From Shinella sp. UYSO24 (GTDB lineage: Bacteria; Pseudomonadota; Alphaproteobacteria; Rhizobiales; Rhizobiaceae), in contig CABHNZ010000004.1 of NCBI GenBank assembly GCA_902167985.1, positions 62,001 through 126,000 on the forward strand: a DNA stretch of 64,000 nucleotides, written 5' to 3'. Shown here piece by piece: positions 56,224 through 64,000 of the stretch (position 1 is the first letter of the stretch; every line of letters begins with the position of its first letter). A program made the position numbers and the translations under genes. The notes under the pieces are model-generated. The model saw only the letters and a program-made list of their open reading frames with translations. It was not told the DNA's origin and did no database searches.

Positions 56224-57677
56224 TCAGCCGGTCACGGCCTTGATCGCCGGGTAGAGCGCCCGGTAGCGACCATAGGCTGCCTCGTAAGCCCCCGAAAGTG
56301 CCGCAACCGGCTCCACCGTCGCTTCCGTATGCGGCGCAGCGCAGACTTCGACCGGATCGGCTCCTGTCGCGGCGATGAGGCCGAGGCGGGCAGCACCGAA
56401 GGCCGCTCCGAAATCGCCATCCGCCGGAATATCGACCGGAACGCCGAGTGCCGTCGCAATCGAGGCCAGCCAGTAGCGTGAGCGCGAACCGCCGCCGATC
56501 GCCGTCACCCGCTCGACCGGCGTTCCGGCCGATTTCAGGGCTTCGAGATTATCGCGGATCGCAAAGGTCACGCCTTCCAGCACCGCCTGGGTCAACACCG
56601 CACGGCTGCTCTCATGCTCGAGACCGATAAAGGCACCCCGAATCGCTGCATCATTATGCGGCGTGCGCTCGCCGGAGAGATAGGGAAGGAAGGTCACGCC
56701 CGTCGGCGCCTTCAGGTCTTCGCCGAGTTCGCCCACGAGTTCCGCCGCCGGCCGCCCGCTCACCTTCGCATGCCAGTTGAGCGCATCGGTGGCAGAGAGG
56801 ATGACGCCCATTTGGTGCCATGTCTTCGGCAGCGCGTGGCAGAATGCGTGAACGGCGCTTTCCGGCTTCGGCAGGTAGCTGTCGGTCGCGGCGAAGAGAA
56901 CGCCGGACGTGCCGAGCGAGACGAAGGCCGAACCGTGGCTGACAGTACCCATGCCGCAGGCGGATGCCGCGTTATCGCCCGCACCGCCGGCAATCACCAC
57001 ACCGGCACCCATGCCCCACTTCTGAGCCAGCTCAGCGCGCAGCGTGCCGGCCGCATCCGTGCCTTCCACCAGCGAAGGCATCTGGTCTTCGGAAAGATCG
57101 GTTGCCGCCAGAAGCTCCGGCGACCACTTGCGGGCGCCGTATCGAGCCAGGACGTGCCGGCCGAATCCGACATTTCGGACATATGCTCGCCGGAAAGCCA
57201 CAGCCGCAGATAATCCTTCGGCAGAAGAACCTTGGCGACCCTGGCAAAGATCTCCGGCTCGTGCTTCTTCACCCATGCCAGTTTCGGCGCCGTGAAACCG
57301 GGGAAGACGATATTGCCGGTGATCGCGCGAAAACGCGGATCGGCATCGAGCGCAGCCGCCTCGGCAAACGAACGGGTATCGTTCCAGAGAATGGACGGGC
57401 GAAGGACCGCGTCGGACGCATCGACAAGCGTCGCGCCATGCATTTGGCCGGACAGGCCGATGCCCTTCACCGCCGCAAGCTCCTTCGGGAATTTCGCCTT
57501 CAGCCCGGCGATAGCCTCTTCCGTCGCGCGCACCCAGTCGGCCGGCGCCTGTTCGGACCAACCGGAATGCGGACGCGAGACGTCGAGCGAGCCATTCGCC
57601 GAACCGACGATCTTCTGCTCGCCGTCCATCAGCATGGCCTTCACGCCGGATGTGCCGAGATCGAGACCCAGATACAT
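56224..57677 (-). CDS. xylB: Xylulokinase, one frameshift
   Basis: This FGGY-family kinase phosphorylates D-xylulose. MYLGLDLGTSGVKAMLMDGEQ is the phosphate-1 motif. KGIGLSGQMHGATLVD, RPSILWNDTRS, GNIVFPGFTAPKLAWVKKHEPE, FLPYLSGERTPHNDAAIRGAFIGL and AIGGGSRSRYWLASIATALG are XylB-specific. The frame breaks near 57137 (ACGG[G]CGCC). Restored, it reads TSWLDTGARKWSPELL and is 484 residues, the standard XylB length. It lies 38 bp downstream of a LacI-family gene on the same strand, so the pair is probably an operon responding to a pentose or polyol. Confidence 0.94.
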
Positions 57678-57715
57678 ATATGCTTCTCCCATTATGCCCG
57701 CGCCGGAAACCTCTC

Positions 57716-58755
57716 TCAGGGCAGATTGTCTTTGAGGAATATGTCGATACCGATCCGCTCGTCCTGCTCGACGAAGGACATGCCGTCCGCCCTCGCCTTC
57801 AGAACCCGGATCGTGCTGCGCACCTCGCGCGCCGCATTCTGGCTGAGCACCGCATCGACGGAACCCTCGTGCAGCGCGGACCGCGTCGCAGCCGTCAGCT
57901 CATGGGCGATGACGACCGGCCGATGCTCGGTCAGCACCCCCTGCAGCGAGCGCACGAGGCCGCGATTGCCCGCGCCGAGACTGTAGATACCGGCGATTTC
58001 CGGATGCTGCACCATCAGCGCCGTCAGCAGTCGCTCTGCCGTAGGCGAATCGTCGCGGCATTCGATCACCGGCAGGAGCCGGATATGCGGATAGAACTCG
58101 CCGACGGACGCCTCGAAACCCTGCAGCCGCTCGCGGTGGTCGCGCAACAACATCGAGCCGGCCATCACGGCAACGACCGCCTCGCTGCCCTGTCCGAGAA
58201 ACCGTCCCATCAAGCTGCCGGCAGTGCGGCCGGCGGCGAAATTGTCGATGCCCGTATAATGATCGCGGGCCGAACCGGGCAGGTCCGACACGAGCGAGAC
58301 GACCGGGATGCCGGAGCGCGAGAGCCGGGCGACCGCCTCGCGCACTTCCGGCGCATCGACCGCGACAAAGGCGATCCCGGCCGGCTCCTCGTCCTTCGGC
58401 CCGTGCCGCAGCTCGTCGAGTGCCGCGGCCAGCGCCGGCGCATCGAAGGGCGGCACCTGCACGATGCGGATCGAGACGCGTTCGGCGCCCGAGCGCACGA
58501 TGGCGCCTTCCACCTCATGGCGAAGCTCGCGCATGAAGAAATTGTTGCTCTGGGGAAGAACGAAGACGAAGCGGTACAAACGCCCCTTGGCGAGATTGGC
58601 GGCAGCCAGATCGCGCACGTAGCCGATCGTGGCGATCACCGTCTCCACCCGCTCGCGCGTCGTCGGACGAACGCCCGGACGCCGTTCAGCACCCGGTCTA
58701 CGGTCGCAAGGCTGACGCCCGCGTTGCGCGCAATGTCATGGACTGTCGGCTTCAT
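57716..58755 (-). CDS. LacI-family regulator upstream of xylB, one frameshift
   Basis: The protein starts MKPTVHDIARNAGVSLATVDRVLNG, a LacI helix-turn-helix. The frame breaks near 58681, then continues PGVRPTTRERVETVIATIGYVRDLAAANLAKGRLYRFVFVLPQSNNFFMRELRHEVEGAIV as hinge and ligand domain. The C-terminal HRPVVIAHELTAATRSALHEGSVDAVLSQN closes a periplasmic-binding-protein-like fold. The restored length is 346 residues. GGAGG five bases before the second of two adjacent ATGs selects 58755. It precedes xylB in the same direction and is likely the local sugar-responsive regulator. Confidence 0.92.
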
Positions 58756-58922
58756 CATTTCCTCCCGAAATGGTGTTAGCGAAATTCCCGATGTACGTAA
58801 ATCAGCGATTTGCGCCCCCGCCGCCGAAGTTGACGGAAAGGCCGAAGCGCCGGCACCGGTTTCAGGCAATAAAAGGGCCGTCGCATGTCTGCGGCGGCCC
58901 GGCTCGGCGGTGGATGGGGAGA

Positions 58923-60535
58923 TCAGTGTCCGCCGCCCCCTCCGCGGGCCGGCGGTGCCGATGGCTTCTTGATCAGCATCACGCCGAAAACCATCAGGCC
59001 GAAGAGAATGGTGAGCATCAGGAAGATATCGGCGAAGGACAGCACCACCGCCTGCTGCGTGACAATGTTGACCATCTGCTTGATCGAGGCGGTTGCCCCG
59101 TCGAGGCCGGCGGCATTGAACGTATTGGTCAGATTGCCGATCATGTCATTTGCCTGGCGATTGCCGAAATCGAGGTTTTCGCGCAGCCGCTCGTAATGCA
59201 CGTCCTGACGGTTGGTCAGCACCGTGTTGATGATCGCAAGGCCGACGGCGCCGCCGAGGTTACGGGTCAGGTTGAACAGGCCCGACGCCCCGCGGATACG
59301 CGCCGGCGGCAGCGTGCCGAGGGCGATATTGTTGATCGGCACCATGCACATCATCAGCCCGAAGCCGCGCAGGATCTGCGGCAGGAACAGCTCGTAGAAG
59401 TCCCAGTCCTTGGTGATCCCGGTCATGATATAGGTGCCGGCCGCAAACGAGACGAAACCGATGACCATCATCGTGCGCGGATCTAGCTTGGTCGAAAGCC
59501 GCCCGGCGATCGGCGCGGTAAAGAACATCGCCAGACCCGAGACGAACATCGTCTCGCCGATCTGCTGGCTGTCATAGCCGCGGATACGGCTCAGATAGAC
59601 CGGGTAGATATAGGTGAGGCCATAAAGCCCGATCCCCATCACGAAGGAGAAGGTCGAACCGAGCGAGAAATTCCGGTTGTTGAACGCCGTCAGGTCCACC
59701 ACCGGAAATTCGGAGGTGAAGGCCCTGTAGAAGAACACCACGCAACCGATCGCCGAGGCAATCGCACCGAGCACGATATAGCCGTCGTTGAACCAGTCGT
59801 TCGAATTGCCCTCTTCCAGAACATATTCGAGCGCGCCGAGGAACAGCGCCATCGAGGCAAGGCCCCACCAGTCGAACTTCTTGAACAGCGACAGTTCCGG
59901 CTTGTCGAAATCGATGAAGCGCCAGGTGATGATGGTGACGATAATGCCCGGAATGATGTTGACGAGGAACAGCCAGTGCCACGAGAAGGCATTCGACAGA
60001 TAGCCGCCGACCGTCGGGCCGATGGTCGGCGCAAGCGTGGCGATGAGGCCGATGATCGGCGACACGATGCTGCGCTTCGATGGCGGGAAGATCGTGAAGG
60101 CTGCCGCAAACACCGACGGGATCATACCGCCACCGATAAAGCCCTGAATGGCGCGGTAGACGATCATCTGGTCGATATTCGTCGCAGTCGCAGCAAGCGC
60201 GCTCGAAATGGTAAAGCCGGCTGCCGACAGCGCGAAGAGATAGCGCGTCGAGATGATGCGCGCCAGCGTGCCCGACAGCGGGATCATGATGACTTCGGCG
60301 ATCAGATAGGCGGTCTGCACCCAGCCGATTTCGTCGGAGCCGGCGGAAAGACCCGCCTGGATTTCCGAAAGCGACGCCGAAACGATCTGGATGTCGAGGA
60401 TCGACATGAACATGCCGAGCACCATGGCGAAGAAGGCGATCAGCCGCTTCGGATCCATGCGCTCTTCGACCTGTCCACCGCGCCCGCGCCTGATGTCGGC
60501 ACCGCGCCCGGTGTTGCTGTTGCGCTTCCAGCCAT
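58923..60535 (-). CDS. emrB: DHA2-family multidrug MFS transporter (EmrB-like), one frameshift
   Basis: This 14-helix drug:proton antiporter has the family signatures RLIAFFAMVLGMFMSILDIQIVSASLSEIQAGL, GTLARIISTRYLFALSAAGF, IVYRAIQGFIGGGMIPSVFAAAF, VGGYLSNAFSWHWLFLVNIIPG and RIRGASGLFNLTRNLGGAVGLAII. The ATG at 60535 has GGAGG eight bases upstream and opens MAGSATATPGAVPTSGAG; a one-base gap near 60473 joins this to QVEERMDPKRL, so the true protein is about 537 residues. It is downstream of its membrane-fusion partner on the same strand and under the divergent TetR. Confidence 0.92.
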
Positions 60536-60672
60536 GGGAAGACCTCCGCCCCTTCGAGGGGCACACGATATCTATCAAGCGCCCCGCATCCGGCCGGATG
60601 CATCGGTAACGCTCTATCTCCTTGGAACCTTGGCATCGGCCCCTTGCCGGGACCGATGCCTGAACGAGGCTC

Positions 60673-61878
60673 TTACTTGTCCGGTGCGGTACGGGTATCG
60701 ACGTCGACGACGACGCTCAGGCCCGCGCGCAGACGACCCGTGTCGAGCGCGTCCTGCGGCAGCGCGATCCTGACGGGTACGCGCTGGATGATCTTGGTGA
60801 AATTGCCCGTCGCATTTTCCGGCGGCAGCAGCGAGAAGACCGAACCGGAAGCCGGCGAGATCGACTGCACCGTGCCGGTGATCGGATCATCGCTATAGGC
60901 ATCCACATGCACCTTCACCTTGGAGCCGGGAACCAGATGCTGGATCTGCGTCTCCTTGAAGTTCGCATCGATATAGAGCTGGCGCGTCGCACGAGTGCCA
61001 TCAGCTTCTGCCCCGACGACACGAGATCGCCGACCTGTACCGAGCGGTTGCCGACGATACCGTCATAAGGTGCCTTCAGAACGGTGAAGGAAAGGTCGCG
61101 GGCAGCCTTGTCGCGCTCCAGTTCGAGCGTCTTGACCGTGCCCTCGGCTTCCTTGCGCTGGGCCTGAAGATGGTGATATTGGCCTGCGCCGACTGGATCG
61201 CCGCGTCGCCACCGACGAGATTGGCCTTGGCCTGATCGAGCGCGGTATTGGCGCTGTCGAGATCGGCAGCGGTACCGGCCGACTTGGTCGACAGTTCCGT
61301 CTGGCGCTTCTGCGTGATTTCGGCGCCGCGAACGGCAGCCTGCAAGGCGACCTTGGAGGCCTGCGCCTGCGCAAGGCTTGCCTGGCCACCCTCGATCTGC
61401 GCATCGATCCGGTGCAGCGACAGCAATTCGGTATCGACCTGCGCCTGCGCCTGATCGAGCGCATTCTTGTAGTCGCCGTCATCGAGCGTCACGAGCACGT
61501 CGCCCGCCTTCACCTGCTGGTTGGCAACCACATTGACCTTGGCGACATAGCCTGTGACCTTCGGCGAGATCGTCGCGATATCACCTTCGATATAGGCGTC
61601 ATCGGTCGAAACCATGAAGCGTCCGACAGTCCACCAGTCGTAACCGTACCATCCGCGCCGGCGAGTGCGGCAAGCGCGATGATCGGCAGAACGAAGCCGC
61701 GCTTCTTCTTGGTCGGTGCGGCGGCGGCAGGCGCAGCGGACGGCGCGGGCGCAGCCACCGGTGCAGGCGCTGCCGGCTTTTCAGCGGCAGGAGCCGTCTC
61801 GCGGGCTTCGCTTTCCGTCGCCTTGGCGTCTTCGTCCTTCACGGCGCGGAGCGCCCCTGCATTCTGGGAGGCTGTCAT
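60673..61878 (-). CDS. emrA: HlyD-family membrane-fusion protein (EmrA-like), three frameshifts
   Basis: The restored 402-residue protein has an Ala/Pro-rich cytoplasmic start, one transmembrane helix (KKKRGFVLPIIALAALAG), then WWTVGRFMVSTDDAYIEGDIATISPKVTGYVAKVNV (biotinyl-lipoyl domain), a coiled-coil (LDQAQAQVDTELLSLHRIDAQIEGGQASLAQAQASKVALQAAVRGAEI) and the beta-barrel end (LKAPYDGIVGNRSVQVGDLVSSGQKLMALV, NATGNFTKIIQRVPVRIAL). Breaks are near 61654 (GCGG[G]ATGG), 61170 (ATC[C]TTCAG) and 60987 (GTGCG[G]ACGCGC). It links EmrB to an outer-membrane channel. The operators 34-112 bp upstream fit TetR repression. Confidence 0.9.
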
Positions 61879-61911
61879 CTTATTATACCATCTTCGGTGA
61901 CATGCATTGAT

Positions 61912-61927
61912 CGAACCGATCAGTTCG
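61912..61927. promoter_or_regulatory. TetR operator copy 1
   Basis: CGAACCGATCAGTTCG is a near-palindrome 34 bp upstream of emrA. It shares the consensus CGAACCRATCRGTTCG with a second copy 61 bp away, and a TTGACA lies between them. Confidence 0.75.
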
Positions 61928-61972
61928 GTGGAGTTGACATATTAGCTTTGATGTCACATATCAAGTGCTCAT

Positions 61973-61988
61973 CGAACCAATCGGTTCG
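61973..61988. promoter_or_regulatory. TetR operator copy 2
   Basis: CGAACCAATCGGTTCG has perfect six-base arms around AATC, 26 bp upstream of the TetR ATG. With copy 1 it covers both divergent promoters. Confidence 0.8.
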
Positions 61989-62014
61989 AAAAAATAGCAG
62001 ACGAGAAAGTTATA

Positions 62015-62731
62015 ATGCAGGACCCGTTAATGAAGCCCGATGTGAAGGATGATGCCGCGGCGTCAGGCCGTTTCGCTGCGGGCGAGGATCCCGTCAAGCG
62101 CGAGCAGATCCTGGCCGGTGCGACACGCGTCTTCCTGCGCGACGGTTTTGCGGCCGCCAGCATGAACGATATCACGCGGGAAGCGGGCGTCTCGAAAGGC
62201 ACGATCTACGTCTATTTCCGCGACAAGGAAGACCTCTTCGTCGCCATGGTCGAGGCCAAGCGCGAAGCCTTCCTGAGCTCCTTGCGCACGGTTCTGGCCG
62301 ACAACGACGATATCGAAGTCGTGCTCTATCAGTTCGGGGTCAAGTTTCTCGAGCATATGACGGACGAAAACACGGTCACGGCCATGCGGACCGTTCTCGG
62401 CGTCCGCGAGCGCATGCCTGCCCTCTGTAGCCGCTTCTTCCGCGGGCCGCAGAACCTGCGAACGGTGTTGCACGATTATCTGGCGCAATATGTCGAAGAC
62501 GGCACGCTGATAACGGACGATCTCGACCTCGCCTCCGGGCAGTTCCTCGATCTCGTCAGCGGCAGCTTCTTCAAGTTCCGCCTCTTCGGCACGATGCCGG
62601 AGCCACCGTCGGACGAGGAGATCAGCCGGGTCATCCGCGGCGCCATTTTCGTCTTCATGGCGGCCTATAAAGCACCGGCAAAAGCCTCACCTGACGCAAG
62701 CGTGAAGGGAAAGATCGGCGAAACCGCCTGA
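62015..62731 (+). CDS. TetR-family regulator of the Emr pump
   Basis: The 238-residue protein has the TetR helix-turn-helix: KREQILAGATRVFLRDGFAAASMNDITREAGVSKGTIYVYFRDKEDLFVAMVE (residues about 30-80). A C-terminal ligand and dimer domain follows (LEHMTDENTVTAMRTVLGVRERMPALCSRFFRGPQNLRTVL). Divergent orientation and two identical-type palindromes between it and emrA show direct control of the pump. An ATG at 62030 is a possible alternative start. The frame is intact. Confidence 0.94.
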   Translation: MQDPLMKPDVKDDAAASGRFAAGEDPVKREQILAGATRVFLRDGFAAASMNDITREAGVSKGTIYVYFRDKEDLFVAMVEAKREAFLSSLRTVLADNDDIEVVLYQFGVKFLEHMTDENTVTAMRTVLGVRERMPALCSRFFRGPQNLRTVLHDYLAQYVEDGTLITDDLDLASGQFLDLVSGSFFKFRLFGTMPEPPSDEEISRVIRGAIFVFMAAYKAPAKASPDASVKGKIGETA

Positions 62732-62767
62732 TTCTGAGGGTCTTGCCTCAACTTCCTCTTGTCTTCC

Positions 62768-62794
62768 GCCGGGCAGATCTTACATCCGCCCGGC
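62768..62794 (+). other. Hairpin in the tetR-terC spacer
   Basis: GCCGGGC / GCCCGGC arms with a 13-base loop lie between tetR and terC. It may terminate tetR transcription, but no T-run follows. I checked for a yybP-ykoY type manganese riboswitch and do not see one. Confidence 0.4.
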
Positions 62795-62827
62795 ATTTAC
62801 GCGTTAAAATTGAGACAGGAGACATGG

Positions 62828-63594
62828 ATGGACATCGCAGCGCTGGTAACAGACCCCTCGGCCTGGGTAGCGCTTATAACACTTGTGGTCATGGAGGTCG
62901 TGCTCGGCATCGACAACCTGATCTTCATCTCCATCCTGACGAACAAGCTCCCGCCTGAAAGCCGCGAAAAGGCCCGCAAGATCGGTATCGGTCTGGCGCT
63001 TGTCATGCGCTTGGCCTGCTCGGCACCATCGCCTGGATCGTCCAGCTCACCAATCCGCTCTTCGAAGCCTTCGGTCACGCCTTCTCCTGGAAGGACCTGA
63101 TCCTGATCGCCGGCGGTCTCTTCCTCGTCTACAAGGCGACGAAGGAGATCCACCACAATGTCGATCCCGAGGATCACAAGGAAGATATGGTCGGCGCCGG
63201 TGGCCAGGTGGTCAAGATGAGCTTTGCCGCCGCGATCGGCCAGATCCTCGTGCTCGACCTCGTCTTCTCGATCGACAGCATCATCACCGCCGTCGGCATG
63301 ACCCCGCACCTGCCGATCATGATCGTCGCCGTCGTCGCAGCCGTCACCGTCATGCTTCTGGCCGCTACCCCGCTTGCCAACTTCATCGAGAAGAACCCGA
63401 CCATCGTCATGCTGGCGCTCGGCTTCCTGCTGATGATCGGCGGCACGCTGATTGCCGAAGGTTTTGGCGTGCATGTGCCCAAGGGCTATATCTACGCCGC
63501 CATGGCCTTCTCCGCGCTGGTCGAGATCCTCAACATGGTCTCGCGCAATTCCAAGCGGAAGAAGAAGGCCGAGAGCAAATCGACGCTGCACTGA
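62828..63594 (+). CDS. TerC-family membrane protein, one frameshift
   Basis: The restored 255-residue protein has seven to nine transmembrane helices and the two TerC metal-site motifs: [22 protein letters not shown] and [24 protein letters not shown]. TerC/Alx-type proteins export manganese or calcium. The frame breaks near 63012 (CGCTTGG[G]CCTGCTC); restored, it reads [56 protein letters not shown] strong terminator follows. Confidence 0.92.
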
Positions 63595-63629
63595 CGTCGC
63601 AACGCCTTCCAAATTCTACCCACAAACGC

Positions 63630-63660
63630 AAACCGGGCCCTCAAGGGCCCGGTTTCTTAT
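63630..63660 (+). terminator. Terminator of terC
   Basis: An 11-base-pair perfect stem AAACCGGGCCC / GGGCCCGGTTT with a TCAA loop, followed by TTT-rich sequence, lies 35 bp after the terC stop. The symmetrical A/T flanks could also stop lysS transcription from the other side. Confidence 0.9.
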
Positions 63661-63684
63661 TATGGCTATATGGTCGAAAAAGCC

Positions 63685-64000
63685 TCAGTCAACCTTGTTG
63701 CGGCGAGCCGGGAAGAGGATGACGTCGCGGATCGACGGGGCGTTGGTCAAGAGCATGATCAGGCGGTCGACGCCGATCCCGAGACCGCCGGCCGGCGGCA
63801 TGCCCTGGTCGATCGCATCGAGGAACTCGTCGTCCAGCTGCTTGTCCTTCTCGCCGCGCGCATGCGCCTGCTCCAGCTGCTCGACCATGCGGCGGCGCTG
63901 CTCTTCCGGATCGTTCAATTCGGAAAACGCGTTGCCGACTTCCCAGGCGTTGCAATAGGTCTCGAAACGCTCGACGAGGCGCGGCTCGCCCGGCACTTCC
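63685..64000 (-). CDS. lysS: Lysyl-tRNA synthetase, C-terminal end (partial)
   Basis: The visible 103 C-terminal residues include motif 3 of class-II aminoacyl-tRNA synthetases, [27 protein letters not shown], and upstream [23 protein letters not shown], a block characteristic of LysS. The gene continues past the right edge of the window. It charges tRNA-Lys. No frameshift is visible in this part. Confidence 0.93.
   Translation of the reverse strand, partial: EVPGEPRLVERFETYCNAWEVGNAFSELNDPEEQRRRMVEQLEQAHARGEKDKQLDDEFLDAIDQGMPPAGGLGIGVDRLIMLLTNAPSIRDVILFPARRNKVD

Noticed and set aside
62732..62827. yybP-ykoY manganese riboswitch before terC
   Set aside because: The spacer is under 100 nt and lacks the conserved core; only a simple GC hairpin is visible.
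1..64000. tRNA genes, integrase, transposase or attachment sites indicating a mobile island
   Set aside because: No tRNA-like cloverleaf, recombinase motif or flanking direct repeats were noticed on either strand, and gene content and codon use are even across the window.

Overview
This 64-kb window reads as a chromosomal segment of an alphaproteobacterium of the family Rhizobiaceae (Rhizobium/Agrobacterium relatives). The evidence is the high GC content, the heterotetrameric sarcosine oxidase order soxB-soxD-soxA, the four-helix aa3-oxidase subunit IV, a FeeM-like acyltransferase, an HWE-family kinase, a type-III-fold ornithine decarboxylase behind a large structured leader (the alphaproteobacterial speF-type RNA), and KDPG aldolase. 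I found no tRNA or rRNA gene, CRISPR array, transposase or integrase, so it looks like core and shell chromosome rather than a mobile island.

Layout. 1-4 kb: sarcosine oxidase soxBDA (minus strand; soxA runs off the left edge). 4-8 kb: a lipoprotein, rpsU, a TPR lipoprotein, an FAD oxidoreductase and cytochrome oxidase subunit IV. 8-11.3 kb: FeeM-like N-acyl amino acid synthase and a membrane GGDEF/EAL protein. 11.7-16 kb: PuuD-like hydrolase, LacI and MarR regulators, a creatininase-family amidohydrolase and a VapBC module. 16-18.4 kb: a His-rich COG0523 (CobW/ZigA-type) metallochaperone behind a Zur-like palindrome, then a WD40 protein. 18.4-22.8 kb: a small exported Gly/Asn-rich protein divergent from an outer-membrane barrel, a serine hydrolase and an AraC regulator. 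23-30 kb: an epimerase, GlgX, three tiny genes, topoisomerase IB and the HWE kinase. 30-34.8 kb: LysR/SDR/tautomerase, OmpW with an FNR/FixK box, an exported isochorismatase-fold protein and a GNAT. 34.9-38.1 kb: ornithine decarboxylase with speF-type leader, a MazF/PemK-type toxin-antitoxin pair and a LysR. 38-42.6 kb: DUF1007 plus NicO nickel/cobalt exporter, a small membrane protein, GNAT, a TerB/DUF533-like protein and Eda. 42.7-48.8 kb: CYTH-CHAD, TrhO, an autoregulated MarR-GNAT operon and a second GGDEF/EAL protein. 48.9-52.4 kb: metN-metI-metQ-metQ. 52.6-58.8 kb: GH1 beta-glucosidase, LysR/aldo-keto reductase, xylulokinase with its LacI. 58.9-64 kb: EmrAB-type efflux with divergent TetR, TerC, and the 3' end of lysS.

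The most striking whole-window property is about 39 apparent single-base deletions in 26 otherwise well-conserved genes. Restoring one base per site gives a whole number of codons and a full-length family member every time (for example both MetQ paralogs become exactly 259 residues). I see no need for insertions or in-frame stops. The pattern points to sequencing or assembly error in short homopolymers rather than decay, so I annotate these as genes with frameshifts and give each break point. A second recurring property is short degenerate tandem repeats (6-18 bp period) at gene ends and in spacers.
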